Position numbers and translations under genes: made by a program. The notes beneath the pieces were generated by a model. The model made no database searches. It was not told the origin of the DNA and worked only from the letters and a program-made list of their open reading frames with translations. From contig OZ244977.1 in the NCBI GenBank assembly GCA_965222995.1, positions 3,534,001 to 3,598,000 of the forward strand: a DNA stretch of 64,000 bases, given 5' to 3'. The stretch is from SB11 sp965222995 (GTDB lineage: Bacteria; Bacteroidota; Bacteroidia; UBA8524). Below, piece by piece: positions 19,340 to 26,597 of this stretch (position 1 is the stretch's first letter; the number at the start of each line of letters is the position of its first letter).

Positions 19340-19485
19340 ACCTTGCTTTCTATTGTATAATTTAAAATGCCAAAATTAGATGCGCCATGCAATATAGTCA
19401 ATAGTTATTTATGAACATTGCAGCTAAACAGCTTTATGATTGTATAAAAAAACAAGTTTTTATTTTAAGAGAGAGGATGATAGGT

Positions 19486-20205
19486 TTAAAATAATCTTCT
19501 AAAAAACCCTTTCACCTTTTGCCAGCGTGTGAGGCGAGGAATAACAATAGCTCCTACCGTACAGGCTTCAATAGGCATTTCAGCTAAATAGAAAGAAATT
19601 TTATTTTCATCAAATCCTAAGCGGTATTCCCCTGCTTTATAACCAACAAGTTTTAGTTTTATATCTACACTTTTATTTAAGTATTCTTTTGGGAGTTTTA
19701 GCTCAAACTTACCATCAAAATCAGTGGTAGTATAAATTTTAGTGTTCTTCACAACAATTATTGCAAATCCAACACCTAACTTTGTAACACTGTCTAAAAC
19801 AGTACCTCTAATAACCCTTGTTGAATCACCGCCAGTATCATTTACATCTTTACTTAAAAATGATTGCTCGATAACAATATTTTCAGCATAAGAAGTTTGT
19901 GGCAAAGAAATAGCCGCTGTACTAGTCAAAAGTGATAAACCGTATAGCCATGCTTTAGAAAAAGAGCACTTGTTTTGAGGGGTAGGAAGTTTAATAGTTC
20001 TATCAAGCTGTGAGTTGTTAAATCGTCCACAAAGATTTTGTTGGGGTTTGCTCAAAAACTCTAATAATTCTTTATCGCTAAAGCGGGTAAAGTCAATAAC
20101 ATTTTTACTACAAGCATTACAATACCCGCCTTGCTCAACGGGGGGCATTTCTTCCCATTTTTCATGGCAAGGTTCGGGTATAGTTATTTGCAGTTTCTTT
20201 TTCAC
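19486..20205 (-). CDS. carboxypeptidase-regulatory-like domain protein
   Basis: A 239-residue protein. The N-terminal ~75 residues carry a motif seen at the start of many Bacteroidota proteins (PEPCHEKWEEM, GYCNACSKNVIDFT), probably a small metal site. A hydrophobic segment near residues 85-105 follows. The C-terminal half is a CarboxypepD_reg-like beta domain (GTVLDSVTKLGVGFAIIVV, YTTTDFDGKFELKLP). It is likely membrane-anchored with a periplasmic domain. Confidence 0.75.
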   Translation of the reverse strand: MKKKLQITIPEPCHEKWEEMPPVEQGGYCNACSKNVIDFTRFSDKELLEFLSKPQQNLCGRFNNSQLDRTIKLPTPQNKCSFSKAWLYGLSLLTSTAAISLPQTSYAENIVIEQSFLSKDVNDTGGDSTRVIRGTVLDSVTKLGVGFAIIVVKNTKIYTTTDFDGKFELKLPKEYLNKSVDIKLKLVGYKAGEYRLGFDENKISFYLAEMPIEACTVGAIVIPRLTRWQKVKGFFRRLF

Positions 20206-20280
20206 TCTACTTAGATAACGAGAAACATCACTCCAAAGGTTAAAATACTTAAGTATATTAATATGTAGTTTGTATTAAGT

Positions 20281-20480
20281 TTCTCCCCACAGATTCCCAA
20301 TCAAGTTGAGAACGACTGCCTGCCGCACATTAATAGCCTGCCATGCCTAGCGTAGCAAGGCATTTTTATGTGAGTTATAAGAGTTGCCTGCCCGTTCCAT
20401 TCAGGCATGCTTCACAATCCTAAGAAGGTTTATTCGCAATGACGAAAAGCGGGATGTCATCCTGAGCGGAGTCGAAGGGT
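20281..20480. repeat. dispersed intergenic repeat region
   Basis: It contains the sequence GTCATCCTGAGCGGAGTCGA, typical of dispersed palindromic repeats widespread in Bacteroidota and related genomes. A small hairpin (ATGCCT...AGGCAT then T5) lies around 20343-20367 and other short inverted pieces are nearby. No gene is visible here. Confidence 0.55.
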
Positions 20481-20488
20481 GTAGAAAG

Positions 20489-20746
20489 CTACCAAGAATT
20501 ATCATTATCCTCCTCAAGTTTGAAGATTTTTAAGGGGGTGTCGTTTTGTTCTTCAAAAAAATAAAGTCTTTGGCAATTAGTACATTTCCAAAATTCTAGT
20601 CTTGGGGTATTTATATCCTTTACTCTTTCATTATAAAGCCTTTCGGTCAGCTCAAGCCATTCCTTATTAGAAAAGACATCATAGATTATTTCAGGGTTAT
20701 TAGAGTTGCTCAACTCTTCACCGCACTTACACCCCAGTCTTGCCAT
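20489..20746 (-). CDS. small Cys-motif protein, unknown function
   Basis: An 85-residue protein with two Cys pairs (GCKCGEE at the start, CTNCQRLYFF later) that could bind zinc. It ends 9 bases downstream of the kinase gene stop, so the two may be co-transcribed. No family recognised, but the length and composition look like a real small gene. Confidence 0.65.
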   Translation of the reverse strand: MARLGCKCGEELSNSNNPEIIYDVFSNKEWLELTERLYNERVKDINTPRLEFWKCTNCQRLYFFEEQNDTPLKIFKLEEDNDNSW

Positions 20747-20754
20747 AGTATATT

Positions 20755-21612
20755 TTATTTTTTGAATACATATCTCTTATGATACTGCAACAAGCTATCA
20801 ATAGGCTTTTGAATAATGTTACCGATGTTTATTCCATAGGTTTTAGTTGCTAGTTGTAATTCTTCTTGAAAGTAAAATGCCATTGAGCCTACAAAATGTA
20901 CAGGCACTTTTTGGGCATTCTCATATGCTAAAATGTGTTCTTCTATAAAATGAGTAAAGCCTTTTTGAAGCAGCTCAACAAAGTAAGGATGGCTTCTATG
21001 CTTGGCTATAAAAGGACCAAAACTTGCCAAATATACATTAGCATGGGGCTGGCTATATAGTCTATCAAAAATTATGGCTTTACTTATAGTGTATTCTTGC
21101 TCTAAGTCAGCAGCAAGTTCAGCAGGTAGTTTTTTGTAGAGATAGTCTTGAAGTAATCGCTTACCAAAATAAGTACCACTGCCTTCATCCCCCAAAATAT
21201 AACCCAAGGCAGGTTTCACTTGGCTAAGATTTTCACCATCAAAATAGAAAGTATTAGAACCTGTACCCAAAATACAACTTATGCAAGGCTCGCCAGAATA
21301 TGTAGCATAAGCAGATGCTAATACGTCATGATGGATATAAAGCTTAGCATTAGCAAAAACCGCTTTTAGCCCTTCTTTTACTATGTTGTTGTAATACTCA
21401 CTGCTATTCCCTGAACCATAGTAATAGATTGCCTCTACCTTATTAGTGTTAGCAATTAGCCCTTCATTTTTCTTAATTTCACTGGTTATAATTTCACTAC
21501 TATGAAACATTGGGTTAAAACCCATAGTGCTAAAACTATCTAGCTTTTCACCTTGGGTATTAGTCAATATCCAATCGCACTTAGTAGAGCCGCTATCTGC
21601 TATTAGTATCAT
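20755..21612 (-). CDS. BadF/BadG/BcrA/BcrD ATPase-family kinase (N-acetylglucosamine kinase-like)
   Basis: A 285-residue protein starting at MILIADSGSTKCDWIL (21612); the longer open frame adds 19 unlikely residues. Motifs of the ASKHA fold are DSGSTKCDW (phosphate 1), CILGTGSNT (phosphate 2) and GDEGSGTYFGKRLL. The family includes N-acetylglucosamine kinases and related sugar kinases, so a cell-wall recycling role is plausible but not proven. Confidence 0.85.
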   Translation of the reverse strand: MILIADSGSTKCDWILTNTQGEKLDSFSTMGFNPMFHSSEIITSEIKKNEGLIANTNKVEAIYYYGSGNSSEYYNNIVKEGLKAVFANAKLYIHHDVLASAYATYSGEPCISCILGTGSNTFYFDGENLSQVKPALGYILGDEGSGTYFGKRLLQDYLYKKLPAELAADLEQEYTISKAIIFDRLYSQPHANVYLASFGPFIAKHRSHPYFVELLQKGFTHFIEEHILAYENAQKVPVHFVGSMAFYFQEELQLATKTYGINIGNIIQKPIDSLLQYHKRYVFKK

Positions 21613-21640
21613 TTTGTAAAGCAAACATACACCTAAAAAC

Positions 21641-21665
21641 AAAAAAGACAGCCCAACGGGCTGCC
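21641..21665 (-). terminator. terminator of gapA
   Basis: On the minus strand, CAGCCC pairs with GGGCTG around a short loop and a T6 run follows, just downstream of gapA. Confidence 0.8.
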
Positions 21666-21690
21666 TCAATATATTAAGATTTGGGTTTTC

Positions 21691-22689
21691 TTATTTTACA
21701 GAGTCCATGTGCTCCATAAACTCAACCACCTTGTTGCTATAACCCCACTCGTTATCATACCAAGAAATTACTTTTACGAAGTTATCGCTAAGCATAATAC
21801 CGGCACCGGCATCGAAAATAGAAGTACGAGAATCACCAATAAAATCTGATGATACTACTGCATCTTCAGTATATCCTAAAATACCTTTTAGTTTGTTTTC
21901 GCTAGCACGTTTCATGGTAGCTTTAATCTCGTCGTAGTTAGTTGCTTTTTCTAGGCGAACTGTTAAGTCTACAACAGATACATTTGGTACTGGTACACGT
22001 AAAGACATACCCGTAAGTTTACCTTTAAGTTCAGGTATTACTAAACCTACCGCTTTTGCAGCACCCGTAGATGATGGGATAATGTTTTGGTATGCACCAC
22101 GGCCACCGCGCCAATCTTTAAGAGAAGGGCTATCAACAGTTTTTTGCGTTGCAGTTACAGCATGTACAGTAGTCATTAAACCTTCTATAATACCGTAAGT
22201 ATCGTTTAACACTTTAGCCACAGGAGCTAAGCAGTTAGTAGTACAAGATGCGTTGGATACGATGTTCATATCAGCAGTGTACTTATCGTTATTTACTCCT
22301 AATACGAAAGTAGGAGTATCGTCTTTTGCAGGTGCAGACATGATAACACGTTTAGCGCCGGCATTTATATGTGCTTGTGCTTTTTCTTTAGTTAAGAATA
22401 AACCGGTAGACTCCACTACATACTCAGCATCAACTTCATTCCATTTAAGGTTAGCAGGGTCTTTTTCTGCTGTTACACGTATAGTTTTACCGTTTACTAC
22501 TAAAGCACCGTTTTCAACTTTAACATCACCGTCAAATTTACCGTGAGTACTATCGTACTTAAGCATATAAGCCATGTAATCAACATCAACAAGGTCGTTA
22601 ATGGCAACAACTTCAACATTAGGGTTAGAGGCAGCAGCTCTAAAAACCAAACGGCCGATGCGGCCAAAACCGTTAATTCCTACTTTCAT
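21691..22689 (-). CDS. gapA: glyceraldehyde-3-phosphate dehydrogenase
   Basis: A 332-residue glycolytic enzyme. It contains the NAD motif GINGFGRIGRLVFRAA, the catalytic motif SNASCTTNCLAPV and the C-terminal SWYDNEWGYSNKVVEF. The N-terminal half also has the typical KYDSTHGKF. The length is normal. It is the last ordinary chromosomal gene before the tRNA-Glu and the mobile region. Confidence 0.97.
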   Translation of the reverse strand: MKVGINGFGRIGRLVFRAAASNPNVEVVAINDLVDVDYMAYMLKYDSTHGKFDGDVKVENGALVVNGKTIRVTAEKDPANLKWNEVDAEYVVESTGLFLTKEKAQAHINAGAKRVIMSAPAKDDTPTFVLGVNNDKYTADMNIVSNASCTTNCLAPVAKVLNDTYGIIEGLMTTVHAVTATQKTVDSPSLKDWRGGRGAYQNIIPSSTGAAKAVGLVIPELKGKLTGMSLRVPVPNVSVVDLTVRLEKATNYDEIKATMKRASENKLKGILGYTEDAVVSSDFIGDSRTSIFDAGAGIMLSDNFVKVISWYDNEWGYSNKVVEFMEHMDSVK

Positions 22690-22871
22690 GTGGTATAAAT
22701 TTTTTTAGTCAGCCTTTTGCGAACGCCCCGCTACGACTGAGTTTCCTTATTAATTGTAATTAATTAGGGCGTTTAAATTTGCCGCAAAATTAGGGGTATA
22801 GTTTGGGAATAACAACCCTTTGAAAAAGAGAGCAAAGAGGGATAGGAAATCACAATTTTTTAGAAAAAGTA

Positions 22872-22901
22872 TTGCAAAATAAAATCCTAATACTACATTT
22901 G
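22872..22901 (+). promoter_or_regulatory. tRNA-Glu promoter (TTG-N19-TACATTTG)
   Basis: TTG at 22872-22874 and TACATTTG at 22894-22901 are separated by exactly 19 bases, the Bacteroidota consensus. The predicted start of transcription is about 22907, just before the tRNA. Confidence 0.75.
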
Positions 22902-22919
22902 CACTCCCAAAAAACCGAA

Positions 22920-22991
22920 GGCCCCTTCGTCTATCGGTTAGGACGCCAGGTTTTCATCCTGGAAAGAGGAGTTCGATTCTCCTAGGGGCTA
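22920..22991 (+). tRNA. tRNA-Glu (anticodon TTC)
   Basis: Cloverleaf: acceptor GGCCCCT/AGGGGCT (first pair G-U), D-arm region with CTATCGGTTAGGAC, anticodon arm CCAGG-TTTTCAT-CCTGG with anticodon TTC, and T-arm AGGAG-TTCGATT-CTCCT, discriminator A. CCA is not encoded. Its 3' half is the probable integration site of the island. Confidence 0.95.
22954..22991. other. probable left attachment site (attL) in the tRNA 3' half
   Basis: The recombinase gene ends inside the tRNA, reading its antisense strand for the last 11 codons (PRRIELLFPG then stop), and everything to the right looks mobile. This is the usual arrangement when an element integrates into a tRNA 3' end and restores it. No second copy of this segment was found by eye, so attR is not in view. 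Confidence 0.5.
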
Positions 22992-24507
22992 CTTGACGAG
23001 GTGAGACAGAAAAATCTGTTTCACCTTTTTTATTTTTCCCCTCCAAATACCTGTCAAGATTGAAAAGTTCTTGAAGTAAAGGGTTCGTTTCAGTGGTTCG
23101 ATACTTGTTATTCTCAAAAATCAACTTGCCTGAAAATATCGAACCCAATAATGCTCTTTTTCCTTCCCCGTCCAATTCCTGCCATAAGTTTTGAAGGTTA
23201 GCCATAACCTTAAACCCAAACTCCAATTCGTCTATCACCGTTTCTGATATGTTTACTAAGGTTTCCTTCTTATGGCTAAGTTTTGCTATGGTAGTTCTAT
23301 ATTCTTCTTTCACTAAGTCATAGGCTTCTTTGTCAATGTCTTTTGCAATAAAGAGTTTAGTAGCTTCGGTTTGTAGTTCTTTTTGTTTGGCTATGCTTTT
23401 TTCTATCTTTTTCAATTCACTTTTTCTGTCATTACCACCTTGTTTAATAGCGGTTTCATACAATGAAAGGTAGTTATCTATATGTTCGGGTTTCAGTGAA
23501 ATCTGATGTAGCCACGCTTCAAAGGCTTGGTTAGCTGTATCTGCTCTAAATCTTGTTTTGCAAGGGGCTTGGCAGTGGTAATAGTAATGCCTTGTTTTGT
23601 TTTTAGCTCGTGAAGCACTGCCGGTTAAATTGCCTCCACAACTTGGGCATTGTAAAAAGCCACGTAGGGGCAAGGCTTCATTTGTAGTTTTCTTTTTTGT
23701 TGTAGCTGGTCGTTTACCTAATGCTATGTGCTGTACTTTTTCATAGAGTTCCTCTGAAACAATTGGAGCATGAATACCTTGTACTATTTGTTCAGGTTCA
23801 TCTTGAGAGGCTTTAATGTATATTTTGCCTGTATAGACAATTTTATGGAACATATAAGCAAAGCCGTTAGACCCTAAGGTCATACCTTTGGGTTTAAGTT
23901 TTCTTCTGACTTCTTCTTTATCATACAGTCCGGTACTGTATAACTCAAAGGCTTCTTTTATCAGTTTTGCTTTATGTCCGTCATGGACTAAGATTGGTTT
24001 GTTCTGTTCATCTCGTGAGTATTTGTAACCAAAGGGTGCTGTTACACAATATCTTCCTTCTTTCATGGAACGTCTCATACCCATGGTGGTATTTAAACTT
24101 CTTCTGTCGTTCTCTATCTCAGGTGTGGTGAGGTAGATGATAAGGAGTAGTTTGTTTTCGGGAATACTTAGGTCAAGAGGCTGGTCTATAGCTTCACAGG
24201 TTACACCATAGGTAGATAGCTCTCGGATCATAATGAGGGCTTCGGTAATGTTTCTGCTAAACCTGTCCCAACGGGTAAAGATAAGTTTTTGTATTACCCC
24301 TTTATTGTGTTTGATATAGGTGAGGAGTTGTTGAAAGGAGGGGCGGTCAAAGGTTTTGGCAGAATAGTCGTCTTCGTAGTGTGCTACTTGATGATAGCTT
24401 TTTGAGGTGCAGTAGTCTTTAAGTTTGGCTTGTTGGTCTCGAAGACTAAAGCCTTTATCTGCCTGCTCATCAGTGGATACTCTGCTATAGGTGATAACCT
24501 GTTCCAT
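22954..24507 (-). CDS. large serine recombinase (site-specific integrase) 1
   Basis: A 517-residue serine recombinase. The catalytic domain at residues ~1-140 has YSRVSTDEQADKGFSL (nucleophile Ser11) and RWDRFSRN. A recombinase domain follows (RRSMKEGRYCVTAPFGY, KIVYTGKIY). An intact zinc ribbon (LQCPSCGGNLTGS, later YYHCQAPC) and a coiled coil (KSIAKQKELQTEATKLFI region) lie in the C-terminal half. The last 11 codons are encoded by the tRNA-Glu antisense strand. Its start is fused by TAATG to a small upstream ORF. It is the likely integrase of the island. Confidence 0.93.
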   Translation of the reverse strand: MEQVITYSRVSTDEQADKGFSLRDQQAKLKDYCTSKSYHQVAHYEDDYSAKTFDRPSFQQLLTYIKHNKGVIQKLIFTRWDRFSRNITEALIMIRELSTYGVTCEAIDQPLDLSIPENKLLLIIYLTTPEIENDRRSLNTTMGMRRSMKEGRYCVTAPFGYKYSRDEQNKPILVHDGHKAKLIKEAFELYSTGLYDKEEVRRKLKPKGMTLGSNGFAYMFHKIVYTGKIYIKASQDEPEQIVQGIHAPIVSEELYEKVQHIALGKRPATTKKKTTNEALPLRGFLQCPSCGGNLTGSASRAKNKTRHYYYHCQAPCKTRFRADTANQAFEAWLHQISLKPEHIDNYLSLYETAIKQGGNDRKSELKKIEKSIAKQKELQTEATKLFIAKDIDKEAYDLVKEEYRTTIAKLSHKKETLVNISETVIDELEFGFKVMANLQNLWQELDGEGKRALLGSIFSGKLIFENNKYRTTETNPLLQELFNLDRYLEGKNKKGETDFSVSPRQVAPRRIELLFPG

Positions 24508-24650
24508 TAGGATGTTTTTTTATTCTTTTCTTTGTGAAGCCTGTGTTTGTATGCCCAATATGCGAGTTCTGCTAAACGCTGTAATAGTTGTTTAGCGGAT
24601 TCGGAACATTCCTTTTTAGGGGTTTTGGTATGGGTATGCTTGGAACTCAA
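24507..24650 (-). CDS. small ORF coupled to recombinase 1
   Basis: A 47-residue basic peptide ending in the TAATG overlap with the recombinase start. The first usable start is TTG at 24650 (no ATG or GTG). The sequence is amphipathic and Lys/His-rich, with AKQLLQRLAELAYWAYKHRL forming a helix. Overlap of stop and start suggests translational coupling. The coding status is inferred only from this context and composition. Confidence 0.45.
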   Translation of the reverse strand: MSSKHTHTKTPKKECSESAKQLLQRLAELAYWAYKHRLHKEKNKKTS

Positions 24651-24652
24651 AG

Positions 24653-24766
24653 ATACTGATATTACTGGGCTTCAACAAAGGATTTAGATAGATTTTGTTG
24701 AAGGAAAATGAATGAGAAAGTGGTGTGTTCAGAGGGAATACACCTGAAAGGTAACTATATCAGTAT
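24653..24766 (+). other. structured non-coding region (predicted three-way junction)
   Basis: ATACTGATAT (24653-24662) pairs with ATATCAGTAT (24757-24766). Inside are two hairpins: CTTCAACAAA/TTTGTTGAAG (24670-24703, perfect) and GGTGTGTTC/GAATACACC (24722-24744, one G-U pair). The G-U pair fits a plus-strand RNA. The two flanking genes are both on the minus strand, so this would be an independent transcript, a DNA structure or a recombination site. No ORF of any size is visible in the rest of 24651-24850. Confidence 0.5.
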
Positions 24767-24850
24767 AGCTATTTTTGTTCCGAAGTGATATGTGGACAGA
24801 ATGGCAGGGGTTTATCTACAATAACTAAAATATTAGTAGCACTAAATCTG

Positions 24851-25582
24851 TTATGCGTTACTTGGATATAAATTGTTAGAGTACATCCAGTTTATAGCAG
24901 ACTTAACTTCACTTTGATTAAATTTCTTTTTTTCATCTGCCCAATCATAAAAAAGGGGTTTTATAGTATCAAAGGTAAGGGTTTCATCTTTTTCTAAAAG
25001 CTCGAGCATACATGCAAATATGGTCGCTACCAATTCTACAAATCTTGTGTTTTGTTTTCTAAAGATATCAATGATAAACTGAATTTCAGCGGTGATTTCC
25101 CCATAATAACTATTAAAGTATTGCTTGTAGTTTTCAAGATGTGTGTGAGGGGTGTATTTATATTTTAGAAAGCCTCTTTCATTAATTTTTTCTACAGTAA
25201 ACCATTTTTGCTTTTCAAACTCCCTATCTATTGTGTGCATGAATTTATTATCAAATGGACCTGCTGCTTTTTTTAGATAATTTGAATTAAAATCAAGGTG
25301 AGATACTTTTTCACATAAGAAGACCATTTTTTGAAATTTTACATGCCCAAATGTATTTTCAGCATGTAATTGATTGGCTATTTCTGCCGCTAAAACAGCT
25401 CTTTTAAAATAATTCTTTGACCTTGTATGGTTATTCTTTTTCTCATACTCCTGCTCATATTTTTCCAAAGCTTCTTTTTCATCCACTTCGGAAGCAGAGG
25501 CAGGTAGTATATAGCCCGCCAGCATTAATCCTTTCTCAAAATCTTCAAAAGTAAATTTTTTAGTGCCCTTTGTTGATTTCAT
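24851..25582 (-). CDS. AAGPFD-motif protein, partner of the sigma factor
   Basis: A 243-residue protein; ATG at 25582 is chosen over the TTG one codon upstream. A central helical module (residues ~60-130) has AAEIANQLHAENTFGHVKFQ, then KMVFLCEKVSH and KKAAGPFDNKF. The same module is known at the C-terminus of some type I restriction and methylase subunits and is distantly like the Panacea/DUF4065 antitoxin fold. The first 60 residues (FTFEDFEKGLMLAGYIL) look like a short interaction region. The gene overlaps the sigma factor end by 23 bases, so both are one transcription unit. Function unknown; it could be an anti-sigma, an antitoxin or a specificity factor. Confidence 0.7.
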   Translation of the reverse strand: MKSTKGTKKFTFEDFEKGLMLAGYILPASASEVDEKEALEKYEQEYEKKNNHTRSKNYFKRAVLAAEIANQLHAENTFGHVKFQKMVFLCEKVSHLDFNSNYLKKAAGPFDNKFMHTIDREFEKQKWFTVEKINERGFLKYKYTPHTHLENYKQYFNSYYGEITAEIQFIIDIFRKQNTRFVELVATIFACMLELLEKDETLTFDTIKPLFYDWADEKKKFNQSEVKSAINWMYSNNLYPSNA

Positions 25583-26234
25583 CAATTGCTAATTTAATTT
25601 TTTTTATTGCTCTTTCTCTAATTTTTCTAATTGTTGCAGTTTTAACACCTAATTCATCTGCTAAGTCTTCATTTACATCTTTTGGAAGGTGTAAGTGGTG
25701 CTTCTTATATTCAATATCTTTTATTATAACTGCTCGCTCCTTTGGGTTAAGTTTTTTTAAGACCCTTTCTGTATTTTCTTTAATAGTATATAATTGCTTA
25801 CCTTGAGTATTCTGCGCTGATTTGTCCTTAATATCATCAAAATAGGTTCGATTAATTACAATAGTTGTATCATTTTTTTTATGGTAATCATAAAACAGAT
25901 TTGATGAAATCCTATAAAAGTAAGCCATTATTGAGCTTCTATTATTTAGTTCACGAAGTTTATCTTTTTTGAAGGACTTATATTTATATACTCTTTCTAA
26001 TGTATCATGAGCAATTTGTTCACCTATATGTTTGTCTAACTTATTCTTGGAACACCTTTTTAAGCAGCTCTTCCTTAAGTCAGGAAGGAACCTTTCCACA
26101 AAAACTTCATACGCCTCAGAATTTTCTTCTTCGATACAGATATACTCAAACAATTGAATGTCAGATAGCTCATTAAATTGCGATTTTGATTTGTAGAGTG
26201 GTTTCAACCAATAGTACTTAAAAGCGTGACACAA
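25560..26234 (-). CDS. ECF-like sigma-70 family factor
   Basis: A 224-residue protein with a sigma-2 region (residues ~30-115, ending FYRISSNLFYDYHKKND) and a sigma-4 helix-turn-helix (LNPKERAVIIKDIEYKKHHL, then DLADELGVKTATIRKIRERA). No in-frame ATG is near the start, so TTG at 26234 (or TTG at 26207) is used. It is divergent from the ubiquitin-like operon, with the first start inside an inverted repeat. It may direct transcription of that operon. The following gene overlaps it. Confidence 0.85.
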   Translation of the reverse strand: MCHAFKYYWLKPLYKSKSQFNELSDIQLFEYICIEEENSEAYEVFVERFLPDLRKSCLKRCSKNKLDKHIGEQIAHDTLERVYKYKSFKKDKLRELNNRSSIMAYFYRISSNLFYDYHKKNDTTIVINRTYFDDIKDKSAQNTQGKQLYTIKENTERVLKKLNPKERAVIIKDIEYKKHHLHLPKDVNEDLADELGVKTATIRKIRERAIKKIKLAIDEINKGH

Positions 26235-26266
26235 ACATAAATAATAAATTAAAATTAAATGTCACG
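26225..26266. promoter_or_regulatory. inverted repeat CGTGACA-N28-TGTCACG between divergent genes
   Basis: CGTGACA (26225-26231) and TGTCACG (26260-26266) form an inverted repeat in the shared intergenic region of the sigma factor and the ubiquitin-like operon. A candidate operator or sigma-controlled switch. Confidence 0.5.
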
Positions 26267-26309
26267 TTTTTTAGTATAAGAGGTAACAAACAAAGTTAAT
26301 TTTATAAAG

Positions 26310-26597
26310 ATGAAACCAGAAAATGACAAAAAAATCACTATTGGCGTGATGATCGAAGGCGGAAGAACCTTCACGAATGACTATGTAATTAAACAAAAAA
26401 TTCAAGTTATTGTAAACAAAACCATTGAGCATTTTAATCTTGCCGATGGTGATAAGCGAAAACTTAAAAGAAATGACGGTACTGTAATTAGTGATTATAA
26501 AGACACTATTGAAGAAGTAGGTTTACGAGATAATGAAGTTCTTAAATTTATCTTAGATGAAGCACCAAAGCCAGATGGACCTAAAAAGTTTGCTTAA
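26310..26597 (+). CDS. ubiquitin-like protein of a bacterial conjugation system
   Basis: A 95-residue protein, close to the size of ubiquitin. It begins with a beta strand (ITIGVMIEGGRTFTNDYVI), then a helix (KTIEHFNLADGDKRKLKRND) and DNEVLKFILDEA, consistent with the beta-grasp fold. The C-terminus is GPKKFA, not the usual Gly-Gly. It may need trimming by the JAB protein, or use a non-Gly-Gly end. The stop overlaps the E2-E1 start (TAATG). Confidence 0.75.
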   Translation: MKPENDKKITIGVMIEGGRTFTNDYVIKQKIQVIVNKTIEHFNLADGDKRKLKRNDGTVISDYKDTIEEVGLRDNEVLKFILDEAPKPDGPKKFA

